Assembly: GCF_017104965.1 (NCBI RefSeq)
Contig: NZ_JAAGPR010000010.1
Span: 1 to 64,000, forward strand
Origin: Paraburkholderia sp. Ac-20340
Lineage (GTDB): Bacteria; Pseudomonadota; Gammaproteobacteria; Burkholderiales; Burkholderiaceae
Reading direction: 5' to 3'
Length of the DNA: 64,000 nucleotides
The position numbers and the translations under genes were made by a program. The notes under the pieces are model-generated. The model had not been told where the DNA came from and made no database searches. It saw nothing but the letters and a program-made list of their open reading frames with translations. Positions 43,486 through 51,124 of this stretch are shown in pieces. The first letter of the stretch is position 1. Each line of letters begins with the position of its first letter.

Positions 43486-44589
43486 ATGGAACAGAAAACT
43501 GCATACTATTCAGACACTGGAAGCATCGGCGATCTAGTGAACTTTATTGCTAAGAATCCAGAGCTGTTTCGGATTCCTGAGCACGGCATGGAAGGCGGCC
43601 GTACGCTTCTGCATATCGCAGCATCGTACGGAAGTTTAGAGGTATGTGAGGATTTAATCGGGCGTGGAATCTCAATTAATGCGTCTGCGAGGTCATCCGG
43701 CGGTAAGCTGCCAATTGGCGAAGCTGCAGCAAAGGGGCACGTCAATTTGGTTAGATGGCTGCTTGAGAATGGCTCCGCGGTAGATGGCCCACCAGAGGCA
43801 GTTACTACGCCGCTGATGGATAGTGCTATCAATGGTCATGAAAGCGTCGTCGCACTACTACTTGAACGCGGTGCTGATGTAAATAGATTACATTTGAGGT
43901 TAAACCAGACGCCACTTGATCTTGCGCTCATCTATAAACAAGAGGGGGCGGCGCATGTCTTGCGGAGCGCGGGCGGAAAACTCTCGATTGAGCCGATTGA
44001 TTTTTCGACCGAGGGGGCGGGGATACTGGAACACATCGAAGAGCGAGTTGGTAGCATTCTCTCTGGGAAACCTAAACACGAATTTGCTTCCTTGAAAATT
44101 GAATATCTAACCGCACTCATTCGTGGAGCGAAAGACTGCAAGTTATTCTTCTCGTATGGGGTTCATCAAGTTGCGCCACGCGTTGAATTTGTATTCTGTC
44201 TTCAATCCGATTGGCCACTGAGTAATGCTGGGTTATCTAGTGAGAATTTTGTCTCCTTTCCGTTTCGAATTTTGCTTGAGCTTACAAAACGTCGGTTAGG
44301 TGGTAGCTCTATAGAGGAGGGGGATGTTTTCGATCGTAGTACGCTATCTGGCGGTGAGGTATTCTGGCCGGACGGAATCGACGCAGTCGTCGCAATCGAC
44401 TATCAGTTTGATCATGTCGAGTCCAAAGAACGAGTGGAAGGTGACGTGAAAATACTAGCGCTTGTGCCGATTAAATATACAAAATCGGGGCGGCCCGTTG
44501 GCAAAAAAATGACGGATTTAGTTGCTAAGCTTCGTACGTCTTCGTGGAAAAAAATATCTCTGCGAACATCAGTCGGAGGCAAGAGCTGA
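43486..44589 (+). CDS. Probable immunity protein: ankyrin repeats + SUFU-like domain
   Basis: 367 residues, 4 bp after the Rhs toxin stop, much lower in GC than the Rhs core. Residues about 35-165 hold four ankyrin repeats (GRTLLHIAASYGSLEVCEDL, KLPIGEAAAKGHVNLVRWLL, TPLMDSAINGHESVVALLL, QTPLDLALIYKQEGAAHVL). The rest resembles suppressor-of-fused-like domains: APRVEFVFCLQSDW, FVSFPFRILLELTKRRL and a late LALVPIKYTKSG. SUFU-like and ankyrin proteins are both known as immunity proteins of polymorphic toxins, so a fused version next to the nuclease tip is a good immunity candidate. Inference from position and domains; not tested. Confidence 0.72.
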   Translation: MEQKTAYYSDTGSIGDLVNFIAKNPELFRIPEHGMEGGRTLLHIAASYGSLEVCEDLIGRGISINASARSSGGKLPIGEAAAKGHVNLVRWLLENGSAVDGPPEAVTTPLMDSAINGHESVVALLLERGADVNRLHLRLNQTPLDLALIYKQEGAAHVLRSAGGKLSIEPIDFSTEGAGILEHIEERVGSILSGKPKHEFASLKIEYLTALIRGAKDCKLFFSYGVHQVAPRVEFVFCLQSDWPLSNAGLSSENFVSFPFRILLELTKRRLGGSSIEEGDVFDRSTLSGGEVFWPDGIDAVVAIDYQFDHVESKERVEGDVKILALVPIKYTKSGRPVGKKMTDLVAKLRTSSWKKISLRTSVGGKS

Positions 44590-44618
44590 GGCGTTTTGGC
44601 TTGATGTGGTTAGTCGAG

Positions 44619-44906
44619 TGAATCACGTGAGCCACGAAATACAGAGCGCGCGATGAATCGCTCGAAGAATACGTGCCGATTGACTGGCTCACGCACACCA
44701 GCGATGAACTTGGTAACTGCACGCAGACGACCGACCATCTCGCGCGAACACGCGGTTGACTGGAATCGGCGGCAGATATCCGCAAGCTGAATGGCGGTTA
44801 TGCGAGCACGGATTTTCTGTGGGACGGCATGCGTCTGGTGCAGGAGACGTATCACGACCGGCGCGGCAAGGAGGCGCTGACGTATCTCTACGAGCCGGAA
44901 AGGTGA
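44619..44906 (+). pseudogene. Orphan Rhs core fragment (displaced tip remnant)
   Basis: Bases 44619-44763 match the Rhs gene around 41880-42014 (GAxGAxxxSLEE..., LTHxxDELGNxTQTT) with many changes and frame breaks. Bases 44781-44899 match 42609-42727 with 116 of 119 identical bases. About 590 bp of the core between these two blocks is missing in the fragment. It has no start and cannot make a full Rhs. Such pieces arise when a new toxin tip is inserted into an Rhs gene and the old 3' end is pushed downstream. Confidence 0.8.
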
Positions 44907-44979
44907 CCGCAGTGCAGGTTCCAGTATCGGTAACGCGTTGTCAGACCGCCAGATCGTATTCGAATTAAGGTGGAGGGCT

Positions 44980-45102
44980 ATGATGAATGAATCTACGACT
45001 CAAACCGTTGACCTACTGATATCGCATAGCCAGATACTTCTCAGATCTCGTGCATACAATGAGACCATTGAGCCAATGGGGGCGGATAACACGACGATTT
45101 GA
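44980..45102 (+). pseudogene. Small immunity-like ORF, probably truncated (ComJ-like start)
   Basis: A 40-residue frame beginning MMNESTTQTVDLLISHSQIL with an excellent ribosome site (AGGTGGAGGG) 2-10 bases before. It ends early (GADNTTI, stop at 45100). LLISHSQILLRSRAYNE looks like the start of ComJ-like proteins (LxISHSQxxxRSxxFNE), which pair with secreted nucleases; the match is short, so this is tentative. A TAA at 44966-44968 closes the preceding frame 11 bp upstream, the usual toxin-immunity spacing. The following 180 bp are without a clear frame. It is best read as the relic of the immunity gene of the displaced Rhs tip. Confidence 0.4.
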
Positions 45103-45287
45103 GCAACTTTTGCGACCCACCTCTCGAACCCTATAGCCCGCCAAAGCGCCCACTCGTATCTCCATTGGAGCGCAACAAAAACCGATCGTCATTAGTCGGC
45201 GCATGGTGCAAACGCGCCGGCGCGAACGGCATCGCAACGCAATTGCGTTCCAGGCCGAGTTTGTACGCGACCGGCGCATTCAGGTTC

Positions 45288-45821
45288 CTAGCCGAGATTT
45301 TTCCAGAACGTTTCGGCCAGGCTCGAACCCGTACTCAGGAAATTATCGGTTTTGGCCTGATCCAGATTCCCATCTGCGTCTCGTGTATAAGAATCCAGAA
45401 GATCGTTGAACACCTGGTTTCCGCTCGAAATGCTCTTGTTCACGCCCGTCACGAATTCGGTAAGCGAAACCAGACCGTCGTCCGACGTGTCGAAGCTGCG
45501 GAAAAGCTGCTTGGCGTCGTCGGCGCCTACACCGGCGCGCGAGAGTTGAGCCTGGAATTCGTCGAGCGACAATGCATCGTCGTTGTTCTTGTCCCCTTGC
45601 ACGAACATCTGGGGCGCCCATGCAACCGCGAGCGGCGTCGCGCGCAGTGTCTGCGTTTCGGCGGCGCCGGTACTCGTATTGATGGCCGTTACCGTTTTCT
45701 GGGTCGAAAAGCTGTTGAGCGTGTCGCGATCGGGCGAATCCGACGAAGAGGACTGCTTTTGCGCGAAGTTGAAATAGGCCTCGTAAGCAGAGTTCGAACC
45801 GTTCACTGAGGATATGGACAT
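45288..45821 (-). CDS. EF-hand calcium-binding protein
   Basis: 177 residues with ATG at 45821 (AAGGA upstream). Two clear EF-hand loops: DKNNDDALSLDEF (about 87-99) and DTSDDGLVSLTEF (about 110-122), and a third, weaker DADGNLDQAKTDNF near the end. The N-terminus is Ser-rich (SSVNGSNSAYEAYFNFAQKQ) without a signal peptide. Bacterial proteins of this type act as Ca2+ sensors or buffers or are exported without a signal; which applies is unknown. It is divergent from the DUF3331 gene; two CTATAC-type sites lie between them. Confidence 0.82.
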   Translation of the reverse strand: MSISSVNGSNSAYEAYFNFAQKQSSSSDSPDRDTLNSFSTQKTVTAINTSTGAAETQTLRATPLAVAWAPQMFVQGDKNNDDALSLDEFQAQLSRAGVGADDAKQLFRSFDTSDDGLVSLTEFVTGVNKSISSGNQVFNDLLDSYTRDADGNLDQAKTDNFLSTGSSLAETFWKNLG

Positions 45822-45981
45822 CACAGAATCCTTTGACGAAATGTGTAGTAGGGGGCCGCAAAATAACTGACGGCCGTGCAGACATTCACTCGGGATTACG
45901 GATGCATTTCATCTGACTTTAGGTGTTGTACAAAACTCTACAAATCCATGCCGCATCCCACCGCTACCGGCGCGGATGCAA

Positions 45982-46018
45982 CTATACGAACGTATGCCCC
46001 ATCTATACGAAATCACTA
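45982..46018. promoter_or_regulatory. Two CTATAC-type operator sites between EF-hand and DUF3331 genes
   Basis: CTATAC-GAAC-GTATGC (45982-45997) and CTATAC-GAAA-TCACTA (46003-46018); the starts are exactly 21 bp apart, two helical turns. The first is a nearly full dyad, the second a half-site. The same CTATAC-N4-GTATAG motif occurs at 50433, 53349, 57324 and 57864. The 274-bp gap otherwise contains no ORF. Confidence 0.6.
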
Positions 46019-46098
46019 AAGAAATCACGCGACCGTAGAATTCTCATCATTTTTTATGCGAGTTAATCTGGAACTCAATTCCAATAAGAAGCTGCGAT

Positions 46099-46533
46099 AT
46101 GGAAATCACCCGGATTGACGACCAGAAAAATCGCAACAAGCACGAAACGCCGTGGACACATACCGTACGCGGTCTGGTTCATTCATCCGCGTCGCGAGCG
46201 GTCAAGCCTGAGCGCGCGCGGCACGGCGTCACCCAGTGGGAGGACAACGCGTTTGGGCGATGCACGGTCAAGGTGGAAGAGCGATTGACCGAAGCCGCTT
46301 TCGCGCTGTCGTGGAGCGATTCGACGCGCTGCCATTACCGCGAACAGATCTGGAAACGCGCCACTGCGCGGCGATCTGGCATCTGCGTCCTGTCCGGCGA
46401 GGCCATCAGACGGGGCGACGCGGTGTTCCGTCCGCTCGCTACGCGCTTCAAGATCCCATTGAATTCACGCGCGATGATCCTCGCCGTTTCACTCGAAACA
46501 CGCGCCGATTGTCCGATTGAAGCGTGGTCGTGA
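46099..46533 (+). CDS. DUF3331 protein
   Basis: 144 residues. The C-terminal half has the DUF3331 pattern: a FALSWSDSTRCHYREQIWKR segment, then ARRSGICVLSGEAIRRGDAVFRP (two parts CVLSGxxIxxGDxVFRP), ending in a region with AMILA. The family is, to my knowledge, found in Burkholderiaceae and has no established function; the Cys and CxLSG pattern suggests a small beta-rich, perhaps zinc-ribbon-like, domain. It stands between the EF-hand gene and a FixJ-type regulator gene, 200 bp away. Confidence 0.72.
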   Translation: MEITRIDDQKNRNKHETPWTHTVRGLVHSSASRAVKPERARHGVTQWEDNAFGRCTVKVEERLTEAAFALSWSDSTRCHYREQIWKRATARRSGICVLSGEAIRRGDAVFRPLATRFKIPLNSRAMILAVSLETRADCPIEAWS

Positions 46534-46730
46534 AACACCGTCTCCACTGTATTCAGCGAAATCGTTTAAAGCTCATTATTTGGGATTTTCGGCATTAAAT
46601 GCTAATGTTCCAAAGATTGGCGCGACAAGCCGCGCGGAGTCGCCTATGCTCCGTTAGCGCGCGGCGTGAACGACCTCGTTCAGCATGCTGCCAATCCGCA
46701 CACCGTAATCCGCGAAACAAATATTCCCAG

Positions 46731-47399
46731 ATGTCAAACATAGAGACGGCCCGATCGATTTGCCCTGATACCCATCGCATTACGGGAGTCGTCTATATCG
46801 TCGATGATGACGAATCGGTGCGCAGCGCGCTGGTGAGTCTGCTGCGCACGGTCGATCTGGAGGTCGAAGCGTTCCATTCGGCGGAAGAGTTCCTGGCCGC
46901 GCCAAAAGGCAACGGCCCGGCGTGTCTGGTGCTGGACGTGCGTTTGCGCGGGCAGAGCGGGCTGGCACTGCAAAAATCGTTATTGACGACGGCACGCGAT
47001 GCCATGCCCGTGATTTTCATGACGGGTTATGGTGACATTGCCATGACAGTTGAGGCGATGAAGGCCGGTGCCATCGACTTCCTCACCAAGCCGTTTCGCG
47101 ATCAGGACATGATCGATGCCGTAGTGGCAGCGTTGCAGCGCGACGCAGAGCGCCTCGAAGCGACTCGCTCGCTCGTCGAAACGCGCGAGCGCTGGAATGC
47201 ACTGACGCCCCGTGAAAGGGAGGTGCTGTCCAACGTCGCGGCAGGGCTGATGAACAAGCAGATTGCAGCCCGTATGTGTATTGCGGAAGTCACGGTCAAG
47301 ATTCACCGTGGTCAGGCCATGCGCAAAATGAACGTGCGCACCGTGGCGGATCTCGTGCGCAGCGTCGTTGCACTCGGTATCGAAACCCGCGCACGTTAA
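46731..47399 (+). CDS. FixJ/NarL-type response regulator (1)
   Basis: 222 residues. Receiver domain VVYIVDDDESVRSALVSLLR with phospho-acceptor Asp69 (LVLDVRLRGQSG), FMTGYGDIAMTVEAMKAGAI and the Lys in FLTKPF; linker helix; LuxR-type HTH (LTPREREVLSNVAAGLMNKQ then EVTVKIHRGQAMRK). This is the FixJ/TodT-type build. Start at 46731 gives a normal receiver beginning; the frame is open further up but not protein-like. It is 228 bp before the PAS histidine kinase gene, its probable partner. Confidence 0.92.
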   Translation: MSNIETARSICPDTHRITGVVYIVDDDESVRSALVSLLRTVDLEVEAFHSAEEFLAAPKGNGPACLVLDVRLRGQSGLALQKSLLTTARDAMPVIFMTGYGDIAMTVEAMKAGAIDFLTKPFRDQDMIDAVVAALQRDAERLEATRSLVETRERWNALTPREREVLSNVAAGLMNKQIAARMCIAEVTVKIHRGQAMRKMNVRTVADLVRSVVALGIETRAR

Positions 47400-47627
47400 C
47401 GCGTAAGGGCGATCGCTGTGGGTCTCCAGCCTGGTCTCACGCTCTCACGTGAGATTCGATGCGCCCGCAACCAGATTGCAGGATGTCCGGAAACGTCCGT
47501 GCTGTTGCGACGTTTATTTTCACATGGGATAATTTCCCAATTCCCTGTTTAAATCGCTTAAACCACCTTCAATGCAGGCTTTTACGAATCCTCGCGAGTT
47601 CGGTGCCTGCTCACAAATATCAGAACG

Positions 47628-49877
47628 ATGATGGCGATGATGGGATTGGCAATGGATCTAGGCGTCATGCTGGATGGGCTCTTGACCATTGCCTGGACCG
47701 CTCGTCCCGACGGTTCGGTCGATTTCGTGAACCGCAAATGGGTCGATTACACCGGCCTCGGTATTGACGCGTCATCGGGCGGGCAATGGCAGGACGCCGT
47801 CAGTCAGGACGATCTCGCGCCATTACTCGAAGGCTTCGGCGCTATTCGGGTTTCCGGGCAGGGCGGTGAAATTCAGGCACGTTTGCGACGCGCGGATGGC
47901 GAGTATCGCTGGTTCGTCATGCAATTCAACCCGGTTCGCGACGCTGAAAACCAGATCGTGCGCTGGTGCGCCTTGTGCAACGATGTCGACGATTTACACC
48001 AGGCAAAAGACGCACTGAAACGCCGCGAGCTCGATCTGCAGTTGATTGTCGAGAGCATTCCCGTGCCTGTTACGGTCACGTCGCCCACCGGCGAAGTCGA
48101 AAGTCAAAACCAGCTGACGCGTGACTATTTCGGCAAATCGGTCGAAGAACTCAAGGCGTGGCGGGGCGACGAAGTCGTGCACCCGGAGGATCTCGGTCCT
48201 GCGGTGGCGGGTCTGGAGGCATCGCTCGCCAACGGCACGACGTACAACGTCGAGAGCCGGCATCGCCGCGCCGACGGCACGTATCGATGGACCAATGTGC
48301 GCGGTTTTCCGCTGCGTGACCGTGACGGCAGCATCTTGCACTGGTTCCTGTTGTCGATCGATATCGAGGATCGCAAGCGGGCGGAAATCACGCTCGCGGA
48401 GAGCGAGCGCCACCTCAACGAGACCATCAGCGCGCTTCCCGCCTTGATCTGGTCGGCGCGCCCGGACGGCACCGGCGAGTTCTATAACCGTTATTACCTC
48501 GACTATCTCGGCCGCACCTTCGAGCAGGTGCGCGACCACGAATGGACCAAGGCCGTGCATCCCGAGGATCTTCCCGGCCTGATGAGCGTCTGGAGCGACA
48601 TTATGGCGAGCCGGATGCCGGGCGCTGCAGAAGCGCGTATGAAGCGCTACGACGGCCAATACCGATGGTTTCTGTTTCGCACGAGTCCCTTGCGGGATCA
48701 GGACGGCAACGTCATCAAATGGTATGGCATCAATATCGATATCGACGACCGCAAGCGTGCGGAAGAAGAGTTGCGTCGCAGCGAGGCGTTTCTCGCCGAA
48801 GGCCAGGCGCTGGCCAGAATGGGCAATTTCTCGTGGCAGGTCGATACGAACGAGATCGCGTGGTCGGAGCAGCTCTATCACATCTTCGGCATGGAGCCGA
48901 ATGCGCAGGTGACGCTCGAACAGATTATTGCTCGCTGTCATCCCGAGGATTTGCGCTTCGTTTCGCAATTCGTCGAACAGGGACAACGCGGCGATACCGA
49001 TATTGAATGTCAGCATCGGATTGTGATGCCGGACCAGTCTATCAAGCATCTTCATCTGATCGCGCATCGGGCAATCGATCAACCCGGGCGGCACGAATAT
49101 ATCGGCACGACGCTCGATATCAGCCAGCGTCGTGCTTCGGAAGAGGCGCTCGACAAGGCGCGCTCGGAGCTTCAGCACGTTTCGAGAGTCATGAGTCTGG
49201 GCGCATTGACCGCTTCGATCGCGCACGAAGTCAACCAGCCGCTGGCCGGCATCGTGACGAATGCCAGCACCTGTTTGCGCCTGTTGGCGGCGGTGCCGCC
49301 CAATATCGAGGTCGCGCAGGAAACCGCGCGACGCACGATCCGCGACGGCCATCGCGCTGCGGATGTCATTGCGCGGCTACGCGCGCTCTTCAGCAAACGG
49401 AGTGCCACGATCGAGGCGGTCGATCTGGCGCATACCGCGCGGGAGGTTATCGCGCTGACGCAAAACGATCTCGATCGCGCCCGCGTCATCGTGCGCACGG
49501 ATTTTGCCGTCGATGCAGCGCTTGCGGGATGCGATCGCGTTCAGGTTCAGCAGGTCATCATGAATCTTTTGCGCAATGGCGCGGATGCCATGCGCGAAGT
49601 GAATGACCGGTTGCGCGTCATGTGGGTCAAGACCACAGCCGGTCAGGATGGCATGGTGCGTTTGACGGTCTGCGATTCGGGCATCGGTTTCGATCCCGAC
49701 GATGCGGAACGGCTGTTCGACGCGTTCTATACGACCAAGGAGGACGGCATGGGTGTGGGCCTCGCAATCAGCCGCTCCATCATCGAAAACCAGGGCGGCC
49801 GCCTGTGGGCCGAAATGCCCGCGGATGGCGGCGGCGCTATTTTCTCCTTCGACCTTCCTGTCTACGCCGCCGGTTAG
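47628..49877 (+). CDS. Multi-PAS soluble sensor histidine kinase
   Basis: 749 residues, no membrane segment. Four PAS/PAC units: about 10-130 (IAWTARPDGSVDFVNRKWVD), 135-255, 260-380 (LIWSARPDGTGEFYNRYYLD) and 385-505. Then a HisKA region with the phospho-His at 533 (ASIAHEVNQPLAGIVTNA), and an HATPase domain with NLLRNGADAM, VCDSGIGFDPDD and GMGVGLAISRSIIE. The HEVNQPL form is that of FixL/TodS-like kinases that pair with FixJ-type regulators, which fits the neighbours. The N-terminal start is uncertain (several Met codons, no clear ribosome site). Input signal unknown; no haem-binding His pattern could be assigned. Confidence 0.92.
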   Translation: MMAMMGLAMDLGVMLDGLLTIAWTARPDGSVDFVNRKWVDYTGLGIDASSGGQWQDAVSQDDLAPLLEGFGAIRVSGQGGEIQARLRRADGEYRWFVMQFNPVRDAENQIVRWCALCNDVDDLHQAKDALKRRELDLQLIVESIPVPVTVTSPTGEVESQNQLTRDYFGKSVEELKAWRGDEVVHPEDLGPAVAGLEASLANGTTYNVESRHRRADGTYRWTNVRGFPLRDRDGSILHWFLLSIDIEDRKRAEITLAESERHLNETISALPALIWSARPDGTGEFYNRYYLDYLGRTFEQVRDHEWTKAVHPEDLPGLMSVWSDIMASRMPGAAEARMKRYDGQYRWFLFRTSPLRDQDGNVIKWYGINIDIDDRKRAEEELRRSEAFLAEGQALARMGNFSWQVDTNEIAWSEQLYHIFGMEPNAQVTLEQIIARCHPEDLRFVSQFVEQGQRGDTDIECQHRIVMPDQSIKHLHLIAHRAIDQPGRHEYIGTTLDISQRRASEEALDKARSELQHVSRVMSLGALTASIAHEVNQPLAGIVTNASTCLRLLAAVPPNIEVAQETARRTIRDGHRAADVIARLRALFSKRSATIEAVDLAHTAREVIALTQNDLDRARVIVRTDFAVDAALAGCDRVQVQQVIMNLLRNGADAMREVNDRLRVMWVKTTAGQDGMVRLTVCDSGIGFDPDDAERLFDAFYTTKEDGMGVGLAISRSIIENQGGRLWAEMPADGGGAIFSFDLPVYAAG

Positions 49878-49979
49878 CCGCCGCAGTCGCACTGATGGAA
49901 AGCCACGCAAACATACTTCTGTATGCTGGACGCCGCCGGTGGAATCGGGCATCGTTCGGTGTTTGATCCAGGGTCAAAC

Positions 49980-50009
49980 GGCGTCGCCATTGAATGATTG
50001 AGCGACGCC
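49980..50009. repeat. Inverted repeat between histidine kinase and receiver gene
   Basis: GGCGTCGC (49980-49987) and GCGACGCC (50002-50009) can form a perfect 8-bp stem with a 14-nt loop. There is no U-run. It may attenuate read-through between the kinase gene and the next receiver gene, or be incidental. Confidence 0.3.
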
Positions 50010-50040
50010 GCCTGTCTCAGGCAGTTTCCGCGGGGCAAAG

Positions 50041-50400
50041 ATGCTGGTTACGTTGGTCGATGATGACGAAGCAGTGCGGGAGTCGCTTCCCGATCTGGTA
50101 AGCGTGTTCGGATATACCGTGAGCGTATTTGCGTCCGCGGAGGCGTTTCTTGCGTCCGATATTCCCGATCAAACCGATTGCCTGATTCTCGATCTCAACA
50201 TGCCGGGTATGGGCGGCGCGGGACTATTCCGCGAATTGAAACGGCTCGGTAAAGGCATTCCGGTGATTTTCATCACGGCACATCAGGATGAGGTGCAGCG
50301 TGAGCGCCTGCTCAACCAGGGCGCGATCGATTGCCTGTACAAGCCATTCAGCGATACGGCACTTCTTGCTGCACTCAAGACCGCGTTAGGCGAAAGCTGA
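50041..50400 (+). CDS. Single-domain response regulator (receiver only)
   Basis: 119 residues, a complete receiver and nothing else: LVDDDEAVRESLPDL, phospho-Asp51 (LILDLNMPGMGG), Thr in FITAHQDE, and the Lys in CLYKPFSD. Such proteins work by phosphotransfer or protein contact. It follows the PAS kinase gene by 163 bp and may be a second receiver or phosphate sink for that kinase. FixL/FixJ-type clusters often have such an extra receiver. Confidence 0.92.
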   Translation: MLVTLVDDDEAVRESLPDLVSVFGYTVSVFASAEAFLASDIPDQTDCLILDLNMPGMGGAGLFRELKRLGKGIPVIFITAHQDEVQRERLLNQGAIDCLYKPFSDTALLAALKTALGES

Positions 50401-50432
50401 AGCACTGATTTCAGCGCGCTTTCCGCGTGCGC

Positions 50433-50448
50433 TTATACCTGCGTATAG
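50433..50448. promoter_or_regulatory. CTATAC-type operator upstream of the cytochrome P460-like gene
   Basis: TTATAC-CTGC-GTATAG, a 5-bp perfect inverted repeat (TATAC/GTATA) with 4-bp spacer, about 160 bp upstream of the P460-like start codon and 33 bp after the receiver gene stop. Confidence 0.55.
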
Positions 50449-50608
50449 GGTTCTAAACCGACCGTTGTATGGTGCGGCGTGCACGCGCAATGCTACGCTC
50501 GGGCTGCATGCTATTTTTCGGGTGCTTCCGCGCAAAGTGGATCCCATCAAAAATATTTTGCATTACGAATTAGACATCCCCAGAGAAATTAAACGCGAGA
50601 ATAAACGA

Positions 50609-51109
50609 ATGAATTGCTTTCGACCTGGCGCACGGTTCTTTGCTCCGATGGTGCTGCTCCTGAGCGCTGCGAGTCAGGCTGCCATAGCGGGAGGCGAGTC
50701 GCCCATTTACGGCGTGACCATACCGCAAGGCTACCGCGAATGGCAGATGATTGCGCCCGCAGCAGAAGCCGCGCCGCTAGACGAATTGCGCGTCGTGCTG
50801 GGCAATCCGCTTGCCATCAAGGCGATCAAAAACGCCACGCAGCCGTTCCCGGACGGCACGATTCTGGTGAAGCTGGCGTATAAAAAGAAGCAGTCCGACG
50901 ACTTCGCACCTGCAACTGTGCCGGGCGAGCCCACCACCGTGCAGGTCATGGTGAAGGACTCGCGCCGTTACGCGTCGACGGGAGGTTGGGGGTTCGGCCG
51001 GTTCATCAACGGTGTGCCCGCCGACCTCGCGCAGCATCAGACATGCTTCGCCTGTCACGCCGCGCGCGTGAAGGATCGCGATTACGTATTCACGCGATAC
51101 GCGCCCTGA
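50609..51109 (+). CDS. Cytochrome P460-family c-type haem protein
   Basis: 166 residues. A signal peptide (MNCFRPGARFFAPMVLLLSA, cleavage likely after AIAG) directs it to the periplasm. The mature part has the P460 pattern: IPQGYREWQMIAPA, LRVVLGNPLAIKAIK, FPDGTILVKLAYK, YASTGGWGFGRF, and the haem motif CFACH in HQTCFACHAARVKDRDYVFT. Family members include hydroxylamine-oxidising P460 and cytochrome c'-beta, which binds NO; this one's reaction is unknown. The start at 50609 gives the signal peptide. It lies downstream of the receiver gene and converges on the P450 gene. Confidence 0.87.
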   Translation: MNCFRPGARFFAPMVLLLSAASQAAIAGGESPIYGVTIPQGYREWQMIAPAAEAAPLDELRVVLGNPLAIKAIKNATQPFPDGTILVKLAYKKKQSDDFAPATVPGEPTTVQVMVKDSRRYASTGGWGFGRFINGVPADLAQHQTCFACHAARVKDRDYVFTRYAP

Positions 51110-51124
51110 AGCGCGAAAACGGCG

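Noticed and set aside
45099..45809. Plus-strand frame antisense to the EF-hand gene
   Set aside because: The EF-hand loops on the minus strand are unmistakable; the plus frame has no family features.
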